DNA of 64,000 nucleotides, taken from JBAWWY01 sp037144355. Lineage in GTDB: Bacteria > Bacillota > Clostridia > Peptostreptococcales > Anaerovoracaceae. Below the pieces are notes generated by a model, which saw only the letters and a list, made by a program, of their open reading frames with translations, was not told the DNA's origin and searched no databases. Below are positions 8,471 to 17,680 of this stretch, in pieces (positions within the stretch are counted from its first letter, which is position 1; every line of letters begins with the position of its first letter). The translations under genes were made by a program, and so were the position numbers. Location: assembly GCA_037144355.1 (NCBI GenBank), contig JBAWWY010000007.1, positions 1 through 64,000 of the forward strand, in the 5' to 3' direction.

Positions 8471-9796
8471 TTACATATTTCTTTTATCTATTAAATTTCG
8501 TTTTCTAATTGCTTTAATATCCGGTTCCGCACATCCTTGCATGAATGTTTCAATATTCAAAGCGCCAGATCTTATATGATTTCCTATTATTGATTTTTTA
8601 ATTGCCTCATAAATATTCCCACGAATAATTTCCTTATCTCCTATGGCATATACGCCTATTTTCAATGTTTCCCTGCCACAGTCCATAACAATTTCTGCCG
8701 TAAAATCTAAAATGCCTTTGATTGAGAAAATAATGTCCTCGAGCATGGGCATGGATATAGTTTGGCCATTTTTAAGCTTCATCAAGGAGACAATTCTACT
8801 TTGTATCCTATCCATGGTTTTTAGAACAGTTCCACATCTGCATGGATCTAAAAGAAATCTGCTGATATCACCAGTCTTGTACCTAATTAGGGGCATCCCT
8901 TTCCTTGTCAATGTTGTAAAAACAACTTCCCCATATTCGCCATCTTTGGCTGGTTGTCCAGTTTGTATGTCAATAATCTCAAATAACATATCTGCATCTC
9001 TCATGTGGTATCCATTCAATGCTTCGCAGAAAACTCCTCCGCCCAAACCCATTTCAGTCATCCCGTAATGCTCATAAACCCTACATCCCCAGCCTTTTAT
9101 GATTATAGAAGTTATGGATGGTGAGACATAATCCGTACTTAGCAATACGCTTTTCAACTTTCCTGATTTCCTGATAGCATCCGATTTCTCTGATTTGGTT
9201 AAAGTGAATATTTGCTGTGGAATACCAACTATGCCTGTAATTTCCTGATTTATAATAATGTCCATGACTTTATCTACGTCGTCGACAATGCCATATATAA
9301 CACCTTCAACATCCATTCTTGCAAGTCCTATTTTCAATAAATCGCCAATGCTTCCTGGTGTTTGCCCAGGCAAAAGAATGAGCACCTTGTCTCCAGGATA
9401 TGTAAATGTGGACATTCCATGTCGGAAAAAATCTATTGTCAACTCCTGATCTTCTTTTGTAAAGTAAATCCTCTTGGGTTCACCAGTCGTCCCTGAAGTA
9501 TCCAAAGTGACAATACGATGAATATTTCCCTGCGCCACGCATACCATTCGACTTCCTTGCAACCTTATATCTTCAGAAGTTGTAAAAGGTATTTTGTATA
9601 AATCATCTCGGCTCTCAATTTTTGTTGAATCAAAATCATTAAGTAGATCCTTATAGAACGGGCTTCTTTCCTTAGCATAAGATAAGATTCCTCGAAACGC
9701 CTCTATTTGATATTTTTCCAATTTTTCTTCGGTAAGCCGACATCCCCCATTTTGGATTTTAGTATTTATCCATTTTTCCATTGGTGTTATTATCAT
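8471..9796 (-). CDS. AMP-dependent CoA ligase-like enzyme (DVU_1553 type)
   Basis: A 441-residue member of the adenylate-forming superfamily, closest in form to phenylacetate-CoA ligase. The phosphate-binding loop is TLDTSGTTGEPKRIYF (about residue 100), EHYGMTEMG (about 244) is the motif with the adenine contact, and RYKTGDISRF (about 308) is the hinge-side motif. It should activate a carboxylic acid with ATP. Being in the operon of an aldehyde oxidoreductase, which makes carboxylic acids, it could act on the product. It could also serve cofactor maturation, since the gene is conserved beside Mop-type enzymes. The substrate is not known. Confidence 0.82.
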   Translation of the reverse strand: MIITPMEKWINTKIQNGGCRLTEEKLEKYQIEAFRGILSYAKERSPFYKDLLNDFDSTKIESRDDLYKIPFTTSEDIRLQGSRMVCVAQGNIHRIVTLDTSGTTGEPKRIYFTKEDQELTIDFFRHGMSTFTYPGDKVLILLPGQTPGSIGDLLKIGLARMDVEGVIYGIVDDVDKVMDIIINQEITGIVGIPQQIFTLTKSEKSDAIRKSGKLKSVLLSTDYVSPSITSIIIKGWGCRVYEHYGMTEMGLGGGVFCEALNGYHMRDADMLFEIIDIQTGQPAKDGEYGEVVFTTLTRKGMPLIRYKTGDISRFLLDPCRCGTVLKTMDRIQSRIVSLMKLKNGQTISMPMLEDIIFSIKGILDFTAEIVMDCGRETLKIGVYAIGDKEIIRGNIYEAIKKSIIGNHIRSGALNIETFMQGCAEPDIKAIRKRNLIDKRNM

Positions 9797-9798
9797 AT

Positions 9799-10008
9799 TT
9801 ATTTATCTTCCAATGTCTTTTCAACTTCAGCCATTTTGCCAAGCGCCAAATCTTCTGGCACATAGACAAGTCCGCAGATGGGACATTTCAAAAGTTCTGC
9901 AGGAAAAGTACTGGCTAGATAAGTTATATGAACTTTTCCTGGTTCCAGTAACACGTTGCATTTTGAACATATTAGTCCGTCTTCATTTTTTATTTCAGGC
10001 TGTTGCAT
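9799..10008 (-). CDS. Small CxxC redox protein (DVU_1557 type)
   Basis: A 69-residue protein with two CxxC pairs, CSKC near residue 14 and CPIC near residue 41. Together they can bind a metal or form a rubredoxin-like or zinc-ribbon redox site. The remainder is helical and acidic. It lies two bases upstream of the CoA-ligase gene and belongs to the same transcript. It matches the small redox family found beside Desulfovibrio aldehyde oxidoreductases. It could carry electrons or hold sulfur during maturation. Confidence 0.8.
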   Translation of the reverse strand: MQQPEIKNEDGLICSKCNVLLEPGKVHITYLASTFPAELLKCPICGLVYVPEDLALGKMAEVEKTLEDK

Positions 10009-10021
10009 TTTTCCACATCCT

Positions 10022-10294
10022 TTATTCTAAATCTAATCTATGACTATAGACATTGAAGATCTCAAATGTTAGATCTTTTTTACCGTATTGAACCCAAAAG
10101 GTTGTATTACCTTCCTTAAAATGGGAAGTGAATCTATTGTTGGTTGGGTTGAATATTTTAAAATTAGTGCATTCTGCGAAATGGATAACCTTTTGAATAT
10201 CCGTTTCCAATATGCGCCTTTCTTCCATTGTTTTTTTAAGTTCTTCTGATATTGACAATACTATTTTCTGATAAACTTCTATCTCTTCAACCAT
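10022..10294 (-). CDS. Small protein equal to the C-terminal domain of the FeS/flavin oxidoreductase
   Basis: A 90-residue protein of unknown function. Residues about 25-90 match, by eye, the last 70 residues of the oxidoreductase at 12407-14719. Both share MEERxIL.xDIQxVIxxAE, then FNP, a short loop, a WV.Y segment and EVFN or EIFN with AYSHRL or VYSHRL. The two therefore form a duplicated domain, once free and once fused. The ATG at 10294 follows GAGGAAAAG. It may be a small partner that occupies the same binding site, but no function is known. Confidence 0.75.
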   Translation of the reverse strand: MVEEIEVYQKIVLSISEELKKTMEERRILETDIQKVIHFAECTNFKIFNPTNNRFTSHFKEGNTTFWVQYGKKDLTFEIFNVYSHRLDLE

Positions 10295-10312
10295 CTTGTT
10301 CTTTTCCTCTAT

Positions 10313-11464
10313 TCAAATACTAGCCTTTTGTCTGCTTAAGGTTTTAATTGCTTCAATCGTTTTTAAAATTTCATCCTCTGTATTAAAATAACCAGGACTT
10401 AATCTAACTGTTCCAGATTCCAAAGTTCCAATGGTTTTGTGGGCCAATGGTGCGCAATGCAGTCCAGAACGCACATAAATATCATATTCATCATCAAGCA
10501 AATAAGCCGTTTCAGAGGAATCCCTATCTTCTATGTTAAACGACAACACAGCCACTTGCTTGCGGCTATCGCAAGGTCCATATAGAGTAACTCCTCTCAC
10601 TTGCTTCAACTCATCAATCAAATATTGTGTTAGTCTCTTTTCATGCGCTCTAATCTTTTCCGAGGTTTCCGAAAAAATAAATTCTATCCCAGCCCCTAGA
10701 CCTACGATGCCCGGAGTGTTCAATGTCCCGCTTTCATATCGGTCCGGCAATATGAGCGGTTGGGTAATTTCTTCTGACTTGCTTCCTGTGCCGCCTTCTT
10801 TCAGAGTTCGTAATTCCAATCCTTCTTTAATATATAATATACCAGTCCCCTGAGGGCCTAAGAGTGACTTATGCCCTGGCGCAGCTAAGAAATCGCATGC
10901 CATTTCATTAACGTCGATATGGCAAATCCCTGCTGTTTGTGATGCATCAATCAAAAACAGCAAATTGTTTTTTCTACAAAGTTCTCCAATTTCCTTTAGT
11001 GGAAGAATTGTGCCAAGCACATTGGATGCATGAGTCATGGCAATCATTCGAGTGTTTGGGTTTATAGCCTTTTGAATGTCATCCAAATTGATGGAACCTT
11101 CTGGGTTGCACTTGACTACGGATAATGAAATAGATTTTTCTGAAAGTCCTTTGAGTGGTCTAATGAGTGAATTATGCTCCAAGCTGGATACAATTACATG
11201 ATCGCTAGGGTTTAATATCCCCTTTAAAGCCAGGTTCAATGAATCTGTCGCATTGCTGGTAAAAATAAGTTGCATTGGGTTTGAAATATTAAATAGTTTT
11301 GCAACAAGTTCTCTAGTTTTATAAATTTCTCTTCCAGCTTTTAATGAAAGCTTATGCCCCGATCTTCCAGGATTTGCAGCATACTCACGCATACATTCGT
11401 CAACTGCCTGATAGACCCTTTCGGGCTTTGGGAAGGTCGTTGCAGCATTATCTAGATAAATCAT
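10313..11464 (-). CDS. Aminotransferase class V, cysteine desulfurase-like
   Basis: A 383-residue PLP enzyme of the NifS/SufS fold. The cofactor lysine lies in APGHKSLLGPQGTG (about residue 194), the N-terminal YLDNAATTFPKP motif is typical, and a candidate sulfur-accepting cysteine lies in RSGLHCAPLAHKT (about residue 338). The length is normal. It would take sulfur from cysteine (or selenium from selenocysteine) and hand it to XdhC for cofactor sulfuration, or to YedF two genes upstream. This type (am_tr_V of selenium and molybdenum loci) is distinct from housekeeping IscS. Confidence 0.88.
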   Translation of the reverse strand: MIYLDNAATTFPKPERVYQAVDECMREYAANPGRSGHKLSLKAGREIYKTRELVAKLFNISNPMQLIFTSNATDSLNLALKGILNPSDHVIVSSLEHNSLIRPLKGLSEKSISLSVVKCNPEGSINLDDIQKAINPNTRMIAMTHASNVLGTILPLKEIGELCRKNNLLFLIDASQTAGICHIDVNEMACDFLAAPGHKSLLGPQGTGILYIKEGLELRTLKEGGTGSKSEEITQPLILPDRYESGTLNTPGIVGLGAGIEFIFSETSEKIRAHEKRLTQYLIDELKQVRGVTLYGPCDSRKQVAVLSFNIEDRDSSETAYLLDDEYDIYVRSGLHCAPLAHKTIGTLESGTVRLSPGYFNTEDEILKTIEAIKTLSRQKASI

Positions 11465-11479
11465 TTATTTGCTCCTCTT

Positions 11480-11761
11480 TTATTCGTTTTCTATTCCCAA
11501 ATCAATTTTCTCAATTTCTCTTTTTCCATCCACTTTCTGATTGCTTAATCGATAAAATCCATAAGGCACCTTCATTGATTGAAGGAATTCCTTTATCGCT
11601 TTAAAATCCAACGAAAATATTTTAATAGACAAGCCACAGCTATTGGTAATCTCTCTAGGTGTTGGAATTGTGGCAATCCTAAAGTAATCCTTTATTCGTA
11701 TCTCAGTTTGTATCGCATGGCTGGTTGAATCAAAGGATAGAACATAAAAAAAATCGTCCAT
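11480..11761 (-). CDS. DUF3343 family protein
   Basis: A 93-residue protein that fits DUF3343: an N-terminal FYVLSFDSTSHAIQTE strand and helix, then TPREITNSCGLSIK with one conserved cysteine. Such proteins usually sit beside YedF and cysteine-desulfurase genes in selenium and molybdenum-hydroxylase loci and may carry or bind sulfur. It lies 18 bases from yedF and 15 bases from the desulfurase gene, in the same operon. Confidence 0.82.
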   Translation of the reverse strand: MDDFFYVLSFDSTSHAIQTEIRIKDYFRIATIPTPREITNSCGLSIKIFSLDFKAIKEFLQSMKVPYGFYRLSNQKVDGKREIEKIDLGIENE

Positions 11762-11779
11762 TGTATTTCACCTTTTCTG

Positions 11780-12358
11780 TTATATTTTAATTGAATTACT
11801 TGCATTGTTTAGTTTTTCCACTATAGAGTACATATTAGATACTGAACCAATAATCAATTTATCGGTCAAACCGTAAAAATTCAAGCAGGCTCCACAAGTT
11901 AATATTTCTATACCATCGGCTTCCAATGTTCTTAGACTTTCTTCCACGACAGAACCCTCAACTGTGAAAAATACGCCACTATTGATAAAAATCAATGTCT
12001 TAGGTCTAGGTGTCACTTCTGTAATTGCATACAGGTAACTTTTCATGAGGCTTTCTCCCAGCTCTTTTGCGCCTTGCCCAAACGTATCTGTGCTGACAAG
12101 AATTACTAAACTGCCTTCTTTCTCAAAAGCTTCAATATCTTTCTCCTTTTGAATTGTAACTTTGTATAAATTCTTATCCTGGATATTACTAACAGTATAT
12201 CCAAGGCTTTCGGCAAAATTGGTCAGATTTTTAAGAGCAATATCATTGTCTACAATAGTTGTAACTGTACCTTCCGTCATTGTGTCCAATAATCTCTTTG
12301 TTTCTATAATTGGTTTTGGGCATTCCCATCCTTGCGCATTGATAATTTGTTCCATCAT
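11780..12358 (-). CDS. yedF: Sulfurtransferase-like selenium metabolism protein YedF
   Basis: A 192-residue two-domain protein. Residues 1-75 form a TusA-like domain with the conserved cysteine in GWECPKPIIETK. Residues about 88-190 form a DsrE/DsrF-like domain with DTFGQGAKELGESLMKS and CGACLNFYG cysteines. YedF is a marker of selenium use and of selenium-dependent molybdenum hydroxylases, so the aldehyde oxidoreductase here may carry a labile selenium ligand; that is inference. AGGAGGT precedes two adjacent ATG codons (12358, 12355). A shorter paralogue with only the DsrE domain lies at 22114-22491. Confidence 0.93.
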   Translation of the reverse strand: MMEQIINAQGWECPKPIIETKRLLDTMTEGTVTTIVDNDIALKNLTNFAESLGYTVSNIQDKNLYKVTIQKEKDIEAFEKEGSLVILVSTDTFGQGAKELGESLMKSYLYAITEVTPRPKTLIFINSGVFFTVEGSVVEESLRTLEADGIEILTCGACLNFYGLTDKLIIGSVSNMYSIVEKLNNASNSIKI

Positions 12359-12406
12359 TTTACCTCCTGATTAAGAAATAACCATTTAAAGCTTACGAAT
12401 AAGCAA

Positions 12407-14719
12407 CTACTCTTCAATCAACTTTAACCGATGAGAGTAAGCATTAAAAACCTCATACCTATCATCTGTTATTATATATTCTACCCAGTAAGTTATCAAA
12501 TCATGTTTGTCGCTAGCCATAAAATGTCCACTTTTGGGATTGAAAGTTTTATTCCCTGTTCTCTCAGCTTTTTCAATGACCCTTTGAATATCTTCATCTA
12601 AAATCAAACGCTCTTCCATGTCATCAATGACCTGTTTATTTAAGTTAATTTTAATATTATAATAATTATTGTCCAACTCAATATATTTTTCATCCCAAAG
12701 AGTGGAAAGCAATTCCTTTTTCAACCTTATTCTATTTATTCTTTTTTGAGAAATTGGTTCAGGTATTTTTGTTGAAAATACCTCTGTGTCGTTTCCATAA
12801 ATTATATCTAAGATATGGTGGGTCGGCTTGTTTTTTAATGTGAAATAATTCTTGCACATAATACAATATGCTACATAATCCCTTTTGCTTTCGCTTATTC
12901 TTCCCTTTACTATGGTCTCTGTCAATTTCTTGTTTCCATAAAATATTAATCCACCATAACCGCAACATTTGGTCTTATCTTTGCTATATTTCAACTCTTC
13001 AATGGAATACCCAGTTTTCTCCAAAATACTTCTTACGCTTTTCTGCATTTTGGGCTCATGTCTAGCGGTGCATGAATCATGAATAGAAATGATTTTCCCT
13101 TTATTACGCTCAACATCCGGTAAACCAAATTTGTCATACAACTCCCAGATTGAAATCAGATTCATTTCCGGGATTTCTTCTTTAAATTCCTTATGGCAGG
13201 TCGAGCAGGCGGTAATAATCGTAGGCTTTCCCATTGCATCCCATTCTTTCCTGAATTGAGCCATTACCCCCTTGTATGTATCTTTTCGGCCAGCCCAATC
13301 GGCGGGTGCTCCGCAACATCCCAACTTTATTCCAACGCCACCTTCAAGATTAGCTATTAGATATTCATACATAGGTTGAATGTAAAATGGAGTAGTTGCT
13401 CCCAGCTGACAACCTGGGAAAAACAGATAACTACTTTCAGTTTTACCTGGTTGATGCTTGCAAAGCGAAGCTGCTTCGCTATTGCTAAAATCCATATCCT
13501 TGATTGGGAAATCATGTATGGTTAATGGCATGCTGTTGTCTTTGATCATATTTTGTCTTGCAGCCTTATTGATCTCTCCCATATTCAAGCCATTTGGGCA
13601 AAGTTCTTTGCAAAGTCCACATAAAGAACACGAGTTTATTAAATCTTTTGCAGTACGCAATCCAATTCCCCTAGTAGATAAATTATTAAATATTTCTCGA
13701 ATATATTTTCTTGGAAATTTTTCAAAAGATTCTAAATAAATGCATTCTTTGACGCATTCCATACACCTGCAGATAATACATCTTCCTGCTTCTTCCAAGG
13801 CTTCTTCCTTGGTATATCCTTCTATCTCATTTGATGGAAAGATTGGATTCTTCTTTTGGATTCCCTCAATGCTGGTAAATAACTTTGTATCTAAATTGCC
13901 TTCGGCAACTCTGCTTGCAGTTAAAGAAACGCTTTTAAGGAAACGGTCTATAGACGTAGCTGCCTTTTTGCCTTCAACCATTTTAAAAACGATTGGATTC
14001 TCTAATTGAGCGGCAATATCGATTCGACTCACAAATACCTTTTCATTGGATGTTTGGAGAGTTTCTTCTATTACCTTGATGTGATTTTTTTTATCCTGCT
14101 CAAGATCAGATCCATTGATAAATTTATTTGCACTAATATATATGGCATCATATTCACTATAAAGTTCTATAAAGGAAATGTCTTTTCCCACTTCTTTGCC
14201 AAGTTTGATCTCTATTTCCAAATCGGATAAAAACCTGAAATCATTTTCCAAATCGCCTTTTGTTAATACTTTTGAATGATATAGGCCTCCACCGAGATTG
14301 TTTTCTCTTTCATAAATTGTAACTTTAAAACCTTTTTCATATAAGCTGACCGCTGCGGAAAGTCCATCCACTCCAGCTCCAATTATTGCAACTTTCTTAT
14401 TGAGTTTCATAAAAGGTTCAATTTTATGAACAATATGTCCATAAGTTGCAACAGCATTTTCAATTTGAGGTATCATTAACGATTGATCTACTTCTATGCG
14501 CTTGCAGAAATTCATACATGGAGCCGTGCACGTTTTAGAAACGATAATAGGAAAATATATGTTTTTGTATAAAACATCTGCGGCTTCTTCATAATTATTT
14601 TTTTGCACCCATCCCATCATACTTCGCACATCTAATCTCAGCGGACAAGCCGCAGTACAAAATGGAGCATGTTCTTCTATGCAATCTTTTTCTTTTGCTA
14701 ATATTTCTCTTGTGTCCAT
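12407..14719 (-). CDS. Pyridine nucleotide-disulfide oxidoreductase / FeS dicluster protein
   Basis: A 770-residue cytosolic electron-transfer protein. Residues 1-75 form a dicluster domain (CTAACPLRLD, CTAPCMNFC). Residues about 105-240 hold an FAD/NAD fold (VAIIGAGVDGLSAA). Residues about 320-385 hold two [4Fe-4S] sites (CIICRCMECVKEC, CSLCGLCKELC). Residues about 430-640 form a heterodisulfide-reductase-like CCG part (GCCGAPADWAGR, KCCGYGG). Residues about 700-770 are a small domain that also exists as a separate protein at 10022-10294. It probably passes electrons between the aldehyde oxidoreductase and pyridine nucleotides or ferredoxin. The CCG motifs could bind a non-cubane cluster. 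Confidence 0.88.
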   Translation of the reverse strand: MDTREILAKEKDCIEEHAPFCTAACPLRLDVRSMMGWVQKNNYEEAADVLYKNIYFPIIVSKTCTAPCMNFCKRIEVDQSLMIPQIENAVATYGHIVHKIEPFMKLNKKVAIIGAGVDGLSAAVSLYEKGFKVTIYERENNLGGGLYHSKVLTKGDLENDFRFLSDLEIEIKLGKEVGKDISFIELYSEYDAIYISANKFINGSDLEQDKKNHIKVIEETLQTSNEKVFVSRIDIAAQLENPIVFKMVEGKKAATSIDRFLKSVSLTASRVAEGNLDTKLFTSIEGIQKKNPIFPSNEIEGYTKEEALEEAGRCIICRCMECVKECIYLESFEKFPRKYIREIFNNLSTRGIGLRTAKDLINSCSLCGLCKELCPNGLNMGEINKAARQNMIKDNSMPLTIHDFPIKDMDFSNSEAASLCKHQPGKTESSYLFFPGCQLGATTPFYIQPMYEYLIANLEGGVGIKLGCCGAPADWAGRKDTYKGVMAQFRKEWDAMGKPTIITACSTCHKEFKEEIPEMNLISIWELYDKFGLPDVERNKGKIISIHDSCTARHEPKMQKSVRSILEKTGYSIEELKYSKDKTKCCGYGGLIFYGNKKLTETIVKGRISESKRDYVAYCIMCKNYFTLKNKPTHHILDIIYGNDTEVFSTKIPEPISQKRINRIRLKKELLSTLWDEKYIELDNNYYNIKINLNKQVIDDMEERLILDEDIQRVIEKAERTGNKTFNPKSGHFMASDKHDLITYWVEYIITDDRYEVFNAYSHRLKLIEE

Positions 14720-14749
14720 TGGAAGTCATTCCCCTCTGCATACCTATAT

Positions 14750-14785
14750 GGGGAAAAAGAGGGCAATCTCAGCCCTCTTTTTCCC
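14750..14785 (-). terminator. Strong terminator after the aldehyde oxidoreductase gene
   Basis: GGGAAAAAGAGGGC pairs with GCCCTCTTTTTCCC around a seven-base loop, just after the mop stop codon. It would end part of the mop transcripts, so the downstream maturation genes would be made in smaller amounts. T tracts inside the 3' stem help release. Confidence 0.8.
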
Positions 14786-14810
14786 AGTATTTATAGGTAA
14801 TATAATGATC

Positions 14811-17567
14811 TTATTTAGGCATTGCTGCCAATACTTTTTCTGGAAGAATCGGTAAATCTCTAACTCTTGCACCGCAAGCATCTGCGATTGCATTGGCAAT
14901 TGCTGCATGAGGGCTGCAATGAACAACCTCGCCAATACCGGATGAACCGAATTTGCTATGTGGTCTTGGTGTTTCAAGATAGATTAATTCGATGTCATCA
15001 GGAACATCAGCGATAAAAGGTATTCCGCATTTCATAAGCGTATTATGTTTTGTTAGATCCTCAAAATCCTCGCTTAACGCTAAGCCGATTGATTGCGCTA
15101 ATCCGCCATAAGCCTGTCCATCAACAACAGTTTTGTTCCCTATCTTGCCTACATCGTAAACTCCAGTTGCTTTAACAACTTTAACTTTACCTGTTTTAAC
15201 ATCCACTTCAGCTTCAGTTACGAACGCGCCATACATGAATGCCACATAAGGATTGAATTGACCTGTCTTTTCATCAATTGTAGTACAAAGCGGCGTACTG
15301 GAATAATTGCCAGTGTAATAAGTATCAATATTTTCCGCTTTCATTTCTTCTAATGTTCTAAATGATCCATCTGCTTTTTTCATAGCCTTGATTAAGTTTT
15401 CGCAAGCATCTCCTATTGCATTTCCTACAAACAATTGGCTTCTACTTCCAGCTGCAGGACCACTGTCAGGGCATTTTGCCATATCATTCAGTACAAGTTT
15501 GATGTCTTCTGGCTTGATTTTCAACTCTCTTAATGCTTCATGAGAAGTTGATAATGCTCCCATATCTCCACCCTGGCCATGATCTTCCCAAGTTGTATAT
15601 ATTGCTACTTTGCCGTCGCCGATTAATTCACATGCCGCTGTTGATTCATCAACTGTATCATTTCCAACACAGTAAATCCCAAGAGCGACACCAACGCCTC
15701 GTCTTTTTTCAGGTGTGTCAAACTTTGCTTTTCTTTCTAATGCTTCCTTATATTTAGGCCTTAAGATGTCGAAAATCTGTTTTAGAACATAAACATCTGG
15801 AGCGCTTCCTGTAGGTGTAGTGGACCCTTTTTCAGGATCATACAAGTTGTTATATCTGAACTCAAAAGGATCTTGACCGAATTTTCTAGCCAATTCATCT
15901 ATGGCGCTTTCACCTGCGAGAAAACTTTGAGGTGAACCATAAGCTCTCATTGGTGCTCCATAGCAATGATTTGTAAATGTCATTTTTCCTAATGCTCTGA
16001 TATTGTCAAGATGGTACCCTGCTCCAATGAACTGATTTCCCTTAGTTAGGAGCAAATCAGAAAATTCAGAGTAAGCGCCATGATCTGCAAGGAAATTTGA
16101 TTCCATTCCAAGCAATTTTCCATCTTTGTCACATCCCATTTTAAGCTTCATAAAGAATGGTGAACGTTTTCCAGTATAAGTAATAGACTGAGCCATATCC
16201 ATTTCCAAATAACAAGGTTTGCCAGTTGCCATTACAGCAATCCCGATATATTGTTCGATTGTATTGCAAAGCTTATATCCGAATGTTCCGCCAGCGTTAT
16301 TTTGGATGTATCTGAACTTCTCTGGGTCTATTCCAAGAGCGTCTACAATCATAACTGAATTCAAGTAAATTCCAACTGACTTTGAACAAATAGTTAAACG
16401 TTCTTCTTCGTCCCAATATCCATATGCTACATCTGGCTCTAAGAAAAGATGTGGCTGTCTTTGCACATAATATTCTTCTTCAATAACGGCTGCTGCCTTG
16501 TCAAATAAAGTTTTTGGATCTACTCCCTTTATTGTTGCCTGTTCAAAGTGAATATTAGGTGTGCCAGGGTGAATTTCTAATGCATCAGGTGCCGCTGCAG
16601 CTTTTGCATTCATGTAGGCTGGCAATTCTTCAACTTTAACTACAACTTTGTCTGCTGCCGCTCTTGCATGTTCCTCAGTGTCAGCACAGACAATCGCCAT
16701 TACATCCCCAAATTGAAATATTTTTTCGTCACAAAGAAGTGGTCTATCAAAACCATCTCCCTTATTCCATGGATAAGTTACAAATCCATTTACACGATTT
16801 GTCCCCTTAACATCTTTTGCAGTTAACACAGCTTCCACGCCAGGCATTTTTTCTGCTTCAGCGAAATCAATTGAAAGAATATTCGCATGTGAAACTTTGG
16901 CTTGAACTAGTGCTAGTTTTAGGACTCCTTCAGGTAATTTTGTTCCTGTATCCGCGCCGTAGTCAAAAGTACCTGTTACTTTTGCTATTCCGGATGGACG
17001 TGGATAATCAGTTCCATAAATTCTGCCATCAGCAGGCATTTTGAACTGTAATTCCTCAATTTTCATTTCGCCGCGCATTACTTTTGCAGCTGCCATTACT
17101 GCATCAACGATTGGTTTATAACCAGTACATCGACAAACATTTCTGTTTTTTTGGAACCAGTCTCTAACTTGTTCTCTTGTTGGATTACTATTTTGATCTA
17201 ATAGGTTTTTTGCTGCCACAATAAATCCTGGCGTACATATACCACATTGTGCTGCTCCATGTTTTACCCAGGCAGCTTGCAATGGATGAAGATTGTCAGG
17301 ATTTCCAACACCTTCAATAGTAGTAATTGTAGCTCCATCAGCAACCTTGTTCATTTTAACCAGGCATGCTCTTACAACCTTGCCATCTAAAATAACTGAG
17401 CAAATACCACATTGATTGACACGACATCCAACTTTTGTTCCAGTCATTCCCAATTGTTTTCTAATAACATCAACCAGGATTTCCTCTCCAGTAACTAGCA
17501 CGGTTCTTATACTGCCATTTACCATCAAGTCTTTTCTCTTGTAGATTTTCTTTGCATTTTCAGACAT
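14811..17567 (-). CDS. mop: Molybdopterin aldehyde oxidoreductase, fused [2Fe-2S] type (Mop)
   Basis: A 918-residue enzyme of the xanthine oxidase family, close in length and layout to Desulfovibrio gigas Mop. Residues about 10-90 are a plant-type ferredoxin domain (GCRVNQCGICSVILDGK). Residues about 95-165 carry the second cluster (CGICTPGF, NVCRCTGYKPI). Residues about 190-910 bind molybdopterin cytosine dinucleotide, with GGTFGYK, PMRAYGSPQ and a C-terminal GSSGIGEVVHCSPHAAI holding the catalytic glutamate. It oxidises aldehydes to acids with water. There is no FAD domain, so electrons go to another carrier, likely the 12407-14719 protein. AAGGAGGT precedes the ATG. Confidence 0.95.
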   Translation of the reverse strand: MSENAKKIYKRKDLMVNGSIRTVLVTGEEILVDVIRKQLGMTGTKVGCRVNQCGICSVILDGKVVRACLVKMNKVADGATITTIEGVGNPDNLHPLQAAWVKHGAAQCGICTPGFIVAAKNLLDQNSNPTREQVRDWFQKNRNVCRCTGYKPIVDAVMAAAKVMRGEMKIEELQFKMPADGRIYGTDYPRPSGIAKVTGTFDYGADTGTKLPEGVLKLALVQAKVSHANILSIDFAEAEKMPGVEAVLTAKDVKGTNRVNGFVTYPWNKGDGFDRPLLCDEKIFQFGDVMAIVCADTEEHARAAADKVVVKVEELPAYMNAKAAAAPDALEIHPGTPNIHFEQATIKGVDPKTLFDKAAAVIEEEYYVQRQPHLFLEPDVAYGYWDEEERLTICSKSVGIYLNSVMIVDALGIDPEKFRYIQNNAGGTFGYKLCNTIEQYIGIAVMATGKPCYLEMDMAQSITYTGKRSPFFMKLKMGCDKDGKLLGMESNFLADHGAYSEFSDLLLTKGNQFIGAGYHLDNIRALGKMTFTNHCYGAPMRAYGSPQSFLAGESAIDELARKFGQDPFEFRYNNLYDPEKGSTTPTGSAPDVYVLKQIFDILRPKYKEALERKAKFDTPEKRRGVGVALGIYCVGNDTVDESTAACELIGDGKVAIYTTWEDHGQGGDMGALSTSHEALRELKIKPEDIKLVLNDMAKCPDSGPAAGSRSQLFVGNAIGDACENLIKAMKKADGSFRTLEEMKAENIDTYYTGNYSSTPLCTTIDEKTGQFNPYVAFMYGAFVTEAEVDVKTGKVKVVKATGVYDVGKIGNKTVVDGQAYGGLAQSIGLALSEDFEDLTKHNTLMKCGIPFIADVPDDIELIYLETPRPHSKFGSSGIGEVVHCSPHAAIANAIADACGARVRDLPILPEKVLAAMPK

Positions 17568-17680
17568 AAATAAACCTCCTTCAGAAACAATATAATGTAA
17601 AGCATTGAATAATATTTCTTGTTCAATTATTTAAATAGCTTCTACCCATTGGGTAGGTGCTAAAAAAAACTTTTTATTTG

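Noticed and set aside
15533..15757. Plus-strand ORFs opposite mop, gvp and regulator genes
   Set aside because: They have no ribosome sites or family features and mirror the codon pattern of the real minus-strand genes.
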